64,000 bases of DNA, from positions 81,413,960 to 81,477,959 of the forward strand of contig CM024755.1 in the NCBI GenBank assembly GCA_014218235.1. Reading direction: 5' to 3'. The translations under genes were made by a program, and so were the position numbers. Below the pieces are notes generated by a model. The model saw only the letters and a program-made list of their open reading frames with translations. It ran no database searches and was not told where the DNA came from. Origin of the DNA: Colocasia esculenta. Lineage: Eukaryota; Streptophyta; Magnoliopsida; Alismatales; Araceae. Position 1 is the stretch's first letter. Each line of letters starts with the position of its first letter. Below are positions 47,301-59,300 of this stretch, piece after piece.

Positions 47301-50300
47301 GGACCAGCATACCTTTCTTCTCTCTACACAGAGGGAGAAATCAGCTCGTGCGACTCTTCTACGTATATTGGAATCGTGCTTGGACCGGTCAATTGTTGAA
47401 GACGCACAGCGCTCTGTAGCCTTAGCCACTAAACTACTTTCTTTGGAGGCGGAGCAGAGCAGGATCCATGCTACCATCACTGCTTTAGAGGCTGAGGTCG
47501 ACCTCTTGAGGGCTAGTGATATTGGAGTGTAGGCTTACTTAAGAGATGTTATTCTTTCATATCAGCATGTGCGTTGTGCACTTATTTGATTCCTATTTCT
47601 TGGGCTATCCTAGGGGCCTGTCTTGGGACCAAGACTCTTATTTGCTATATACATTATTCTTTTGACATTCGCCATCAGCACAATTTTTTTTTAATTTTTT
47701 TTTCTACAAGGGTTTTAAGGCTTCGGATGCAGTAAGGAATTATAGGCTTCCTTAAGAGCCATGGGACTTGAATTTTAGGTTGGCCAACCTTGATGGTGTA
47801 TTGGCCAGAAGTTTGGGTTTATAGTCGGTAGGGAATTAGAGGCCTTCCCTGAGAGCCATAGATTGAGAGTTTGGATTTGTGTATGGTAGGGAATTAGAGA
47901 CTTCCCTGAGAGCCATGGATATGTTTAGAGGATTGAGGCTCCTCTAGGGCTCGTGATTTGACTTTTGACTGATCTTGACGATTTGTTACCCAAAAGACGC
48001 GGATTTCGACCTTTGATTGACCTTGATGGCTTGTTAGTCAAGAGGTCTGGATTTTGAGCTTTTCGACTGGCCTTGTCGGCTTGTTAGTCAAAGAAGCTCA
48101 GAATTTGACTTCTGACTGGCCGTAACGGCTTGTTAGCCAAAAGATATGGATTTTGACGTTTGACTGGCCTTGACGGCTTGTTAGCCAAGAGGCCTGGATT
48201 TTGAGCTTTTTGACTGGCCTTGACGGCTTGTTAGCCAAAGAAGCTCGGGATTTGACTTTTAACTGGCCTTGACAGCTTGTTAGCCAAGAGGTCTGGATTT
48301 TGAGCTTTTTGACTGGCCTTGACGGCTTGTTAGCCAAAGAAGCTCGGGATTTGACTTTTGACTAACCTTGACAACTTGTGAGCCAAAAGACATAGATTTC
48401 GACCTTTGACTGGCCTTGACGGCTTGTTAGCCAAGAGGTCTAGATTTTGAGTTTTTTGACTGGCCTTGACGGCTTATTAGCCAAAAGACATGGATTTTGA
48501 CCTTTGACTGGCCTTGACGGCTTGTTAGCTAAGAGGTCTGGATTTTGAGCTTTTTGACTGACCTTGACGGCTTGTTAGCCAAAGAAGCTCGGGATTTGAC
48601 TAGCCTTGACGGCTTGTTAGCCAAAAGACATAGATTTGACTTTTTTCTGGAATGAGAGCTCTCTCTTTTGTTTGGGTTCTCCTTCTCTCTCTTTCTTCGA
48701 GCAGAGTTCGAGTTTCCCACACTTCTTATAAGGGCGGAAAGACACAATGATCATTGTCTCGGTCGTAGCCCCAGAATTGGATTATTCATTCGAATGAACA
48801 TAGGTGTTTTTTTGTCATTGACGACTCGTGTGTCTTTCCTCTTATAAGGAATGCGGGATAACTCAATCTCGCTCTAAGAAAGGTCGAGAGAGTAACCCCC
48901 CCCCCTCTTTTTTTTTTGATATACCAATTGTGATGCCCTTTTTGAGTTTTCACCACAATTAGCCCCCTCTTACTTTTGTCTGCACATCCTTTCGGGTTTT
49001 CATGCAGCGGGGTTTCCCACTTTTACCTGGGGTGCCCTTTCGGGTTTTCACCTCAGCTGGATTTTAGGTCTTTTTGCCCCTTGATCCATTTTAAAAGAGT
49101 AATGGATCAAGTCTGTCAGGGCACCTCGTTTTTAAGCCCCTTTCTTTTTTCTTTTTTTTTATTCATTTGGAAGATCTTATAACGAGATCACTTCTATATC
49201 TTCAGTGTGTACCGAAGCCGGATCCACCTGTTGCATTGTGTAGATGTACTCACACTCGAGAGCATGGTATAGTTTCATGTGTCTACCATTTAAAAGCGGA
49301 AACATGACATTTCCCTTTTGGTCGACCATTGTGTAGGCGCCTCCTTCAAACACTTTATCGACCACAAATGGGTCAAGCCAATTGGCTATGAATTTGCTTT
49401 TGGGTCGAGAGGCCATGACGTCTTTTTGCTTGACCATGACAAGATCTCCCTTTTTAAAAGCTCTTTCCTTCACTAGCTTGTCAAAAGCGCGGGACATCCG
49501 TGCTTGATAATTTTGAAGGCGTTGGTATGCAACCAATCGTTTTTCTTCCAAATTTGACAACTCTTCAAGACGTCTTTCAAATTCACTCCCCTCGTCAGTA
49601 GGGAGCCCGTAGTGGAGAGCTATCCTATAAGATGAGAGCTCAATTTTGACAGGAATGACTGCTTCGGTCCCATAGACTAGGGAAAAGGGCGAGCATCTTG
49701 TACGAGTTTTGTAGACTGTGCGATAGGCCCATAGAGCTTCATGCATCTTTTCGTCCCAATCGCGCTTCTGACTATTTACCAATTTGACCATGAGCTTGCA
49801 TAAAGTTTTGTTGAAGGCTTCGGCTAACCCGTTAGCTTGAGGGTAATAAACCGTTGATGTCCTCCACTCAATGTGGAAGTTTGCTATCAATTTGTATATT
49901 GTCTGATTTTTGAATGGAGTGCCATTATCAGATATGATTCGACTTGGAACCCCGAACCGATATATGATGTGATGTCGGACAAAGCAAGACACCGCTTCTC
50001 CGGTAGTTTCTTTCAAAGGTATGGCCTCAGCCCATCTTGAGAAATAATCTGTGGCAACCAGTATGTATTTGTATCCCTTGGATGATGTTGGGAGGGGACC
50101 CACTATGTCCATTCCCCATTCAGCAAATGGCCATGTCGGCGTTGTTGGATGGAGTTTGCTTGGCGATTTTCTTGGTACGGGCCCATAGGCCTGGCATTGG
50201 GGGCAGGTTCGAGCAAACCGCTCATAATCTGCAAACATTGTTGGCCAATAGAAGCCTTTGCTTTTTATTTGATTTTCATTTTTGAGCCAGATTGGTGGGC

Positions 50301-53300
50301 TCCACACAGTCCTGCGTGTACTTCCCGCATGACCATCTTGGCTTCTTTCGGAGAGAGACATCTCAGCAGTACCGACTTATCCTTTTCAGGTGTGAACTTA
50401 TATAATGTGTCATTTATCAATTTGTAGGAAGCAACTCTTCGCAGCAATTGCACTCGCCCCCCTCTTTTGTCTGGTAGCCAGCCATTTTTGATCTTGATAA
50501 TGGGAATACACCAATCATCTTCTTCTTGACTTTCATTTTCTTCCAGTGCATTTGTCTCAAAGGTTGTCAAACCATCATGGCGATTCAAGGTGCTTGGAAG
50601 CAATCTTCTGTTTTTTATGGTAATTCCCAGTTCACCTTCCGGGGGAAGCTTAAGGGCAGATGCGAGTTTGGCCAATGCGTCAGCCTGCGAGTTTTGACTT
50701 CTTCTGACATGTTCTATTTTGAAGTGGTAGAACCTGTCACTGAGTTTTGTAGCTGCCTCAAAGTAGGCTTTCAATTCTTCTTTTCGGACTTCAAAAATGC
50801 CCCACATTTGTCTGACGACTAGCAATGAATTGCCAAATACTTCAATACATCTTATGCCCATTTCTAAGGCGATTTCCAAGCCAACTATGAGGGCTTCATA
50901 TTCTGCTTCATTATTTGTGAGGGATTCCATCAGAGCACATGAGTAATGTAATATCCTTTTTTCTGGGGTCACGAAGACAATTCCTGCCCCTGCCATATTT
51001 GTTGATGTGCCATCAGCCTTGAGAGAAGCTCGTGCAGCCCCATCAAAATATAATTGCCAATATTCAACTTGAGTTTCTTGTGCTTCATAAGTTTCTTGAG
51101 CGGGGAGCACCTCCTCGTCAATCAATTCTGTATTTAGGGGAGAGTCTTCTGGCACTGGATGGGCTGCTAAGAACTCTGCCATACCCTGCCCTTTAATTGC
51201 CTTTTGCGGCACATAGGAGATATCAAATTCTATGAGAAGTAGTGCCCATTTTTCCAGCCTCCCTGACAGGACCGGTTGCTTGAGCAAGAATTTGAGCGGG
51301 TCACATCGAGAGATGAGTTGGACTTTATGTGCCAGCAAATAATGCCTTAATTTCTTAATGGCAAAAACCAATGCCAAGCATAAATTTTCCATTGGTGCAT
51401 ACCGGTGTTCTGGCCCGACTAGCATTTGACTGAGATAATAAAGGGGTTGCTCTTTGCCCTCCTCATTTTCCTGAGCAAGCAATGCCCTCAGTGAAGCATC
51501 CATGGCTGCAATGTATAGAATTAAAGGTTTCCCTTTAATGGGTGCCCCTAGTACGGGCGGATTGAGGAGATACTCTTTGATTTTGTTCAAGGCATTTTGA
51601 CATTCTTCATCCCAAATGGGGCTCCTTTGTCAATTTGCAGAAAGGTTGGCAGCTTTCTGACAAGTTGGATATGAATCGTCTGATGTAAGCCAAACGACCT
51701 TGGAGGGAGCGTAGCTCGGTAAGTGTCTTAGGAGGAGGCAATTCCCTAATGGCCTTGATCTTATCGGGTCTATTTCAATGCCCCGATAGCGAGCAATGAA
51801 TCCGAGAAATTTTCCGCTTGACACGCCAAAGGCACATTTCATGGGATTCATTTTCAGCTTATACTGGCGAAACCTTTCAAAGACCCTGCGTAAGTCTTCC
51901 ACATGATTTTCTTTTTTCTCTGTCTTGACCACCAAGTCGTCCACATAGCACTCGACCAAGTTGTGAAGCATTTCATCAAATATCTTGGTCATAGCCCTTT
52001 GGTAGGTGGCGCCTACATTTTTCAGGCCAAAAGACATTCTTTTGTAATTGAATATGCCTTTCGGTGATCGGAAGGCCGTGTGATTTTTATCTTTGTCGGC
52101 CATTCGAATTTGGTTATATCCTGAGCTTCCATCCATAAAGGACAAGATTTCATGCCCTGTGGTAACATCCACCATTGTTTCAGTTATAGGCAAAGGAAAG
52201 TCATCCTTTGGGCATGCTTTATTTAAATCTCGGAAGTCAATACAAACCCGAACTTGTCCATTTTTCTTCTTTACTGGCATTATATTGGCAAGCCATATTG
52301 GGTACATGCAGGTTTCGATGAAATCGACGTCCAGAATCTTGTTGACTTCATCCACCACTTTCTTTTCCAGTTCTGGGTGCATCCTTCTTTGAGTTTGTTT
52401 CATAGACCTGGCCTCTGACAGAATGGCCAATTCATGTTCAGCCACAGATGGATCTAAACCTGGCATTTCTTTATAGGACCAAGCAAAGCAATCCTTGAAC
52501 TCTAAGAGTAATTGTTTATATACTTGTCTTTCTTCATCATTTAACAATGCACTGACGAATACAGGACGAGGATCGTCTAGCGCCCCCAGATTTATCTCCA
52601 AAAATTCATCAACAGTGGCTTGCCCGCCATCTTCTAGTTCTTGGGGCGCAGGATCCAAATCGACAAAGTCTTGTTCGTAATCTGTGGTAGCCATATATAC
52701 TTCCCATTCTTACTCTTGATAGAGAGAATTTTCATTTTCAATTTCCACGGGGCTCTGACCCTTTTGCTTTTCAATTTTCATTCTCATGTGGGCAGGGTTT
52801 ATGCTGACCATGTTCATGGCATAGTGCACCATAGGGCCTTCACGTGTCTCCCATCCGAGGCCTCTTTTGTCATTGTGAGGAAATGGTGGCTGCCCCCTAA
52901 CATTTGTGGGGTACCACAGTTCTTGAAAAATCTTACCTCTCAGACTACTCTGAGTCCGGAGAATATTTTGTTTTTGGCACACGTCTTTGATGTACTGTGG
53001 AATATCTTCGAGTTCTCCAATTATTTCTTGGGGCCCAGGCATAGTGTGTTCTAGACCGAAGTCATCTTGTGGAGGTTGTTTAGGTGTCGGCTCTCCTTTG
53101 TAGAACACTATCGGTCTACCATCTTTATGCCGAGCTACAAAGAACTTTATTGGCTCAACTATATAGACTTCATGTCTAGTTGTCACTTGTATATGATCTT
53201 GTGGCAGCGGTATTCCGACCCCTATCAACCGGCTGATGGTATTAGTTTCTAACTTGACAATTGGCTTTTTCAATTGAAGAGGTTTTCGATTTGCATCTCC

Positions 53301-56300
53301 CGACTGCTGGATTTGCATGAGTGCTGCCACCCTTTCTTTGTTGACTCTTATTTTGCCACTGCTCTTCAGGGAAGCCCCTGCAATTTGTTTGCCTTTGTCT
53401 TGTTTCTTAGGGGGATCAGCTGCCCCCTCAAATTAGCATCCGCCAGGTGGCATTCATACACCTTAAATGGTTCAAGGTCTGCAAAGACCCGATGTTGCTC
53501 GCCTTCTTTTGTGTATTTTAGGCATTGATGGAGGGTAGAGGGCACCACCAAGTTTTTATGCAACCATGGTCGCCCCAGGAGGGCTTTAAAGGAAGTATTT
53601 GTGTCAACCACATATAATACAACCTTTGTCACAAAATCGCCTAGGGCTAGGTCCACATCTACGCGCCCCAAGGCTTCTTCAGAGTCCTGATTGAATCCAG
53701 CTATCTTGACTCCTTCCACCTTATGTAAATAAGGGGTAAAGAATAGATTGTGAAATATTTTTAGCGGGATAATGTTCACTGCGAAACCAGTATTGACCAG
53801 AATACGGTCTAATTCTCGCCCAATTATCTTCCCCCTTATGTACAGAGGCCTATTGTGACAGGGAGAGGGTAGCAGCATATCATCTTTTGTGAAGCTCAGA
53901 GGCCATTAATGCTTCATATATATATATCTTCTTTCATCTCGGCCACATGAGCCTCATACGTCTCCGGCTCTTACAGGGCTGCAATAAACACCTCACGCAA
54001 TTCTTTGCTTAATGCCAAGGCATCCCAAATGCTAAGGTTGGTCAGGAACCTTTTCAATGCTTGGAGCACTTTCTGATTAGCACTATCTTTGACTTTTTTG
54101 AAAGGGGGGCATTATTCCCGCCACACTCTGGGATGTCTGTGGTGGAGGGAGAATTGCAACGTCGCCACCTATCCCCTCTTCTCGTTCTTTTTCTAGAGAG
54201 AGCTTCTCAGTTACGAGAGGTATCAGCTCTTCTACCCTCTCTTTGATTGGTGCTTGAGAAGGTCCTTCATTCATTGCCATTGCGGGCATTGACCTATTTG
54301 CTTCAACAGCAGGTTCTTCTTCCTCCTCGTCGGACGGTGGGAAGACATACTCATCACCTTTTGTTTAGGGTGTAGGGACAGGCCCTGGTTTTTCCCCTCT
54401 GAAGTATATGACCTTCTGGGGTGGCTTATTTCTTTGATAAGTTTTGAATGGCTTTCTAAATCAGGGGGTACACAGCGGATCCCTGATTTGGATTGTTCCT
54501 CTGCTTGAGAGGTAAACACATAGGTCATATTGCATGAGAATGTCTGCACTTTGTCGATTAAGTCTTCAACGGTGCAGTCAGTTTCCCAGAGCATTTCAAT
54601 TTCACTGACAGAGGAAAGGACACCCTCATCTTTTTGCATATGCTCTCGCAGCTCCATAAGCCATTTCTTCAAGTGCACTTTACGCTCCAGTTCTTCCCAT
54701 GGTATGTATTTCCCCAGTGGAGTCGCCATCTCTGTGAGAATTATTTTTTAAACTACTTTAAAAAATAATAATTTATCTTTTGGATTTGATTTATTTGGTT
54801 TTTATTTATTTACATGGACATAGTCTTATTTAGTTCGTTTGACCTCCCACACTAACCTCGGTTAGTGTTAATTATATCAGCACAAAGGCTGAACACCCTT
54901 GATTAACCATCAGACAACCCCTCTGAAATAGAATAGTGTAACCCACAATTGAATGAAATGAATTGTACATGAAAGAAAACAAAGTTACGAGCATGCAATC
55001 TATTTTTTGGAATTTTTTTACATTTATTTCATTTTTAATTCATTTTCTCATTTTTTTAAATTAGTGATTCCATTTATTTAGTTATTTTCGTCATTTGTTT
55101 ATTTAAATTATGATTATGTGAATTAAATTAACATTTTCATTTATTTATTTGATTTAAAGGGAGATTAACTTAAGGTGGATCAAAAATGATATGAAACATA
55201 ACTTGTTTGTTATTTGTAAGTTATGGTAAATTAAACAACAATGTTTGTGAAATATTTTACTAAGGTTCGTTGAAAAATTGGTTGATTTTGATTAAGAAAT
55301 CAAGTACTGAAGAGTTTGAAATAAATGTGACATAACATGCAATTATCCATATAGTGCATAATTAAATAAGTAAGATTAGCCCAATGGGCCCATTAAGCAT
55401 CACACGTAAGGATATACCACAGACCGGCCCATTAACCACCATTAGGCCCATTAAGCATGAAGCATCATGGTCATTTAATAGATCATGGCATAAAAGATAC
55501 AAGTTCGGCCCAATAAGAAATAAGAAATTGGCCCAATAAAGAAGCCCAATGGACCTTGCTTAAGACTAGAGAAAATCAAAATTGTGCTTTGCACAATATT
55601 CTTTAGGGCTGCTTTGCAGACCTTCTCCCAGACTGCCTTGCAGTCTTTCTCAGAGCCTTGCTCTGTTCATGCTTCAGAAAAATCCTCTCCCTTGGCTTGG
55701 GGCGCCCCCCTCCTTTTATAGTGGAAGGAGGAGAGACCGACGTGTGTGTACCTCCACCGGGAGGTTTGCGCAACTCCACCGAGAGATTTGATTTGACATT
55801 TTTCACTTTAGCCCCTGCCATTTTCTCTTCTTTCTTTTTTTTCTTTCCTTTCCTGGCTCGACCCTCCCCCTCCCTCGCTGGTTGGCTTCTACGGCAGAAC
55901 AGGGGAAGAGGGGGAGCGCAGCCTCCTTCCTCTTCGTCCCCCCTCGCTCGACGGCGGCCCCTCTAGGGAATAGCTGTAGCGGTGGCGGCGGCGGCAGCAC
56001 AGCAGGGCGGCGGCGACACTGCAGCAGAGCGGCGGTGGCGACAGGTGCGCGAGCAGCAGCAGCGGGAGCAAGCAGCGGCAGCAGGGGGGGCGGCGGCGGC
56101 GGCAGTAGGAGCAAGCAGGGCGGCGGGGGCCGCAGTGGCGCAGGCCAGCGGCAGCGGCGGCAGTGGCTAGGGCCGGCGGCGGCCACCCCAAGCAGGGGCG
56201 ACGGCGGCAGCAGCAGGGGAGGCCAGCGGCAGCCACCCCAGGCCAGGGCGAAGGCAGCAGTAGCAGGAGGGGCCGGCGGCGATAGTCGCTGGCCCAAACA

Positions 56301-59300
56301 GGGGCAGCAGCCAGCCCAGGAGGGGGCAGCGCAAGCCTAGGTGGCTGGGGACAGAGGTGAAACCCCCCCCCCCTTTTTCTTTTCTGTATTTTGTTTCTTT
56401 GTTTTGTTTATCCTCTTTTTTCCTTGTTTCTTCCTCGTGGGAGGCCAGACAGAAATCTGGCACAACATCTGTGACTCAACTCCATGATTGGTCATAACTT
56501 GATAACAGTGCTGACTGCTGACAACATCAATTACCTAAACTTCTACAGAAATATACCATGACTGAAAGTTTGGGCCTTGGGGAAGCCAAGGGGTATAATG
56601 GAATGGACATCTATTCAAAATTTTCTTTTCATTACTATTAATCAAGTATTGACTATCTTTATGTTAGACAAAGGGGAAAAAACATGAGACGACAAGAACT
56701 TACTCAAAGGGAGGCATGAAACCTGAGAATGTACACACCATTAGCAGTCAGCCAACCAAAGTTTGATTTGGATCTTCTGTACAGAAACAAGGCAGGTAGA
56801 GGGGAGAAGGAAAAATGGAAAGGAGGATAAGAAAATAGATGGGGGACGGCTGGTGAAAGAAGCCAATTGGGATCTAAAAACACCAATGGCACTCAGGCTC
56901 TTGCGCTGAATAATCAGATAAGAGAGTGAACTCTGTGAAGCATCATTGATGCTATCCCTTCAGTGGTCCACTACTCATACAACAGGGTTACATATTACCT
57001 CTTCAAATCTGTCCATATTCTATATCACGATGGAATCTTCATAATTCCTAAAAACCCCTTGAAATCTACTCAGGTTCATAAATAACCCCATATAGTTGCC
57101 TCCCAAAAAGGCATCAACAAGGGGAATATTCTGTTTGAAGTTATGTTAATAAACTTTAGTACTAAAATACCCTTTAAAGGAGAAAATTTATGAAGACTTT
57201 TTAATTAATTTCTCTCTCCTCCCCCCCCCCCAAAAAAAATCTTCTTGCTTGCTGCATGGTGTCTGAAGGGGGCGGGAAGGAGGAGGGAGAGAAAAATTAG
57301 GGGGAAAAACCTCCTTTAAAGGTAGTTTAGTATTGGGATGGAGGGGGACGGGCTCCGACTTGGTGGCCATGTTGCTGTCTGCAAGGGGACTTAGGAACCA
57401 GAGAGGGTTTCCACCTCTGGTGTTGGCAGTGACGAGGCGAGATGCATATAGAGAGAAGCATCGCCTTGATGGACACCTTGGATGCTCGCGGCAGCCCACA
57501 TTCTCCCACCTCTGCTGCCAGCATCTCCTGCATCAGACCAATGAGGTCTGATCCTCCCCAGCCGGTCTGCAACACCACCATCCCTTGAGTCAGTGGGTTC
57601 ACCAAGACGATCTGGCCAGCTGTAGGCGATGAGTCACCTTCTCTGCCCTGAGGGGGACCCATGAGGCCAACGAGAATGGGGAAGAACACAAAGGGATCGC
57701 AGTCGGGGCTGGCCATTGAGCCCTGAGGAGCTCCAACAGCCGTCCTCACCTCTCTGCAGCCTCCCTCTCCAGGGCGGCAGGGCCCACACCATTGCACCCC
57801 ACTGCCACAGGAAACACCACGACAAGAAGAAGCATATGCAGAGAGAGAGAGAGAGAGCTTCAGGACATTGACGTGGCCTTGTCAATTTCGACACCACCTT
57901 TCTCCTTATTGACCGCTAGACTCCGAAACGCATGGCTCAGAGAATCGAGAGGAAAAGTAACAGAAGAAGGTGTCTGGTGAACGGCAACGGGTGGTGGCTC
58001 CCCTGTCGTTGGGATGTTCTTCCTCCCAACCTTCTCCCTTCCAAGTTCCTGTTGAGGAACCTGGACAGATTTGTAGATACCACAAAGAGGAATGAGAGGA
58101 GAGTTCTGAAGACTAACTCCCATGTTTTAGCATGTTGTATCTGTTGGATTAACGATGAATAAGAATAAAATAAGCAACAGAGATACAGAGGACTGTATCA
58201 TGGTGTGAAGGATGGTGAACTGTAGCATGATCAGAGAAAGCATCCATTTGGAGAAGCATCTCTGGTTTTGCTTCTTGTTTGGTCGCCATGGCCATAGAGA
58301 AATTTGTGTCCTTGTTATCAGAGTAATCAGCACGTGCTGGTATTCCTGTTTCCACCTGCTTCATATGCAGATCATTTCATGGGTCAGCTGTTCAAGAGAG
58401 AGAGAGAGAGAGAGAAAGATGAACGCCCATCAAGGATCTCCTCTACACAGTGGTCATCTCTACCTGGAAGAAATTTGATATTTTCAATATAGGGTTACTT
58501 AAGTTCACGATCTCTAAGGGAAACAGATGGCAGATTTTCTTTCAATCACTGAAGATTTAACAGGGTTTTTAAGAATTACAAAGATTCCAGGGTAATATTT
58601 AGAATATTGACAGATTTCAGTGGGTAATATGTAAAAATCCTTTTTAATGCCATTAAATGCCACGAACAATCTCAAACACCTAAAATACCTTCTCTAATCA
58701 TAAAACATAAGTCCAAATGACTAAATGACCCTCAGGCATCAAACGTTTACTTAAAAAGACACCCAAAACAAATTCAACCCTAAGGATCCATCATCGTCAA
58801 TGGTAGAGCTCTTGGGCTTACAAGTTGTATAGCTATATTAGACAGGTATTTTTGGGTTGCTTTTGTTAATAGCTACTAATTGAGGGTTTTCACACGCAAA
58901 AAGGTAAAATATAATTTTAGTGAAACAAGTACCTTGTTTCCAACTGCTATATGAGTCCCATCTGGATTGTACGTTACATTGATATTTTCACCACTAAGTT
59001 CTACAAGTTGGGAGCATTTTCCACCTGCACAAGCATTAGCAGGAGGCATCAAGTGCGGTTAAAATGAAAAATTACCTTATCTTCAGAGATCATCTCATGA
59101 TTAATGAAATGCTACAAGATTTCTGCATTCAGTGTTATGCAACCAACTTTACTAGATGCAAACTTGCAGCCATACTCCCTTAAGATTTCATAAAAGTTCA
59201 ATGGGAAAAGCAAAGTGCCTAGTCAATCAGGAGTGTTCAAGCTTGGCCCCATATAGAATCCATGGGCGCCTTTCATCTTTATATATGGAGGGCTCCCTCA

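Larger units (their letters stand above)
41048..47532 (+). pseudogene. Antisense ORF of the Tat element: plant mobile domain-like, multi-exon, broken
   Basis: Runs opposite to pol. Recognisable blocks: MPFMEPTLVTPEKLF (41175), WLQYVIQHYRHMLDLVGI and LWAFHRILGLPIVGKPYEEV (41.8-42.0 kb), then HLAAYLAYWLCTFVMPFGDE, LRPEVIYPTCRL and LAPAALACIYHSFG (42.39-42.57 kb), and HRFARNFGYDQRIPSDF with SLRYADWWAGHGGNF (43.0-43.2 kb). This order fits the 'aminotransferase-like, plant mobile domain' family carried by some retrotransposons. From 45.5 to 47.2 kb short acidic blocks are separated by stretches with GT...AG borders (for example TTTAACAG at 45870 and TTTACAG at 46690). A coiled-coil end (LTALRSEAVGTASQI, LSLEAEQSRIHATITALEAE) stops at 47532. 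Stops at 42117 and 42873 and a hAT insertion at 43641 disable it. Function unknown. Confidence 0.65.
39097..56467 (-). mobile_element. Tat-lineage Ty3/gypsy retrotransposon with antisense ORF
   Basis: 17.37 kb with long terminal repeats at 39097-40891 and 54733-56467, flanked by an exact TCTGT duplication (39092-39096 and 56468-56472). Orientation is minus: the 5' LTR is at the right and the PBS at 54711-54728. Protease, RT, RNase H, archaeal-type RNase H and integrase follow leftward, and the polypurine tract CGTGGGGGGCATT is at 40892-40904. Two RNase H domains and an antisense ORF before the 3' LTR are typical of the Tat lineage. A gag core is missing. A hAT-like element (43641-45302) is nested in it. 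It fills most of a 20.4-kb THO3 intron, on the same strand as THO3. Confidence 0.92.
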
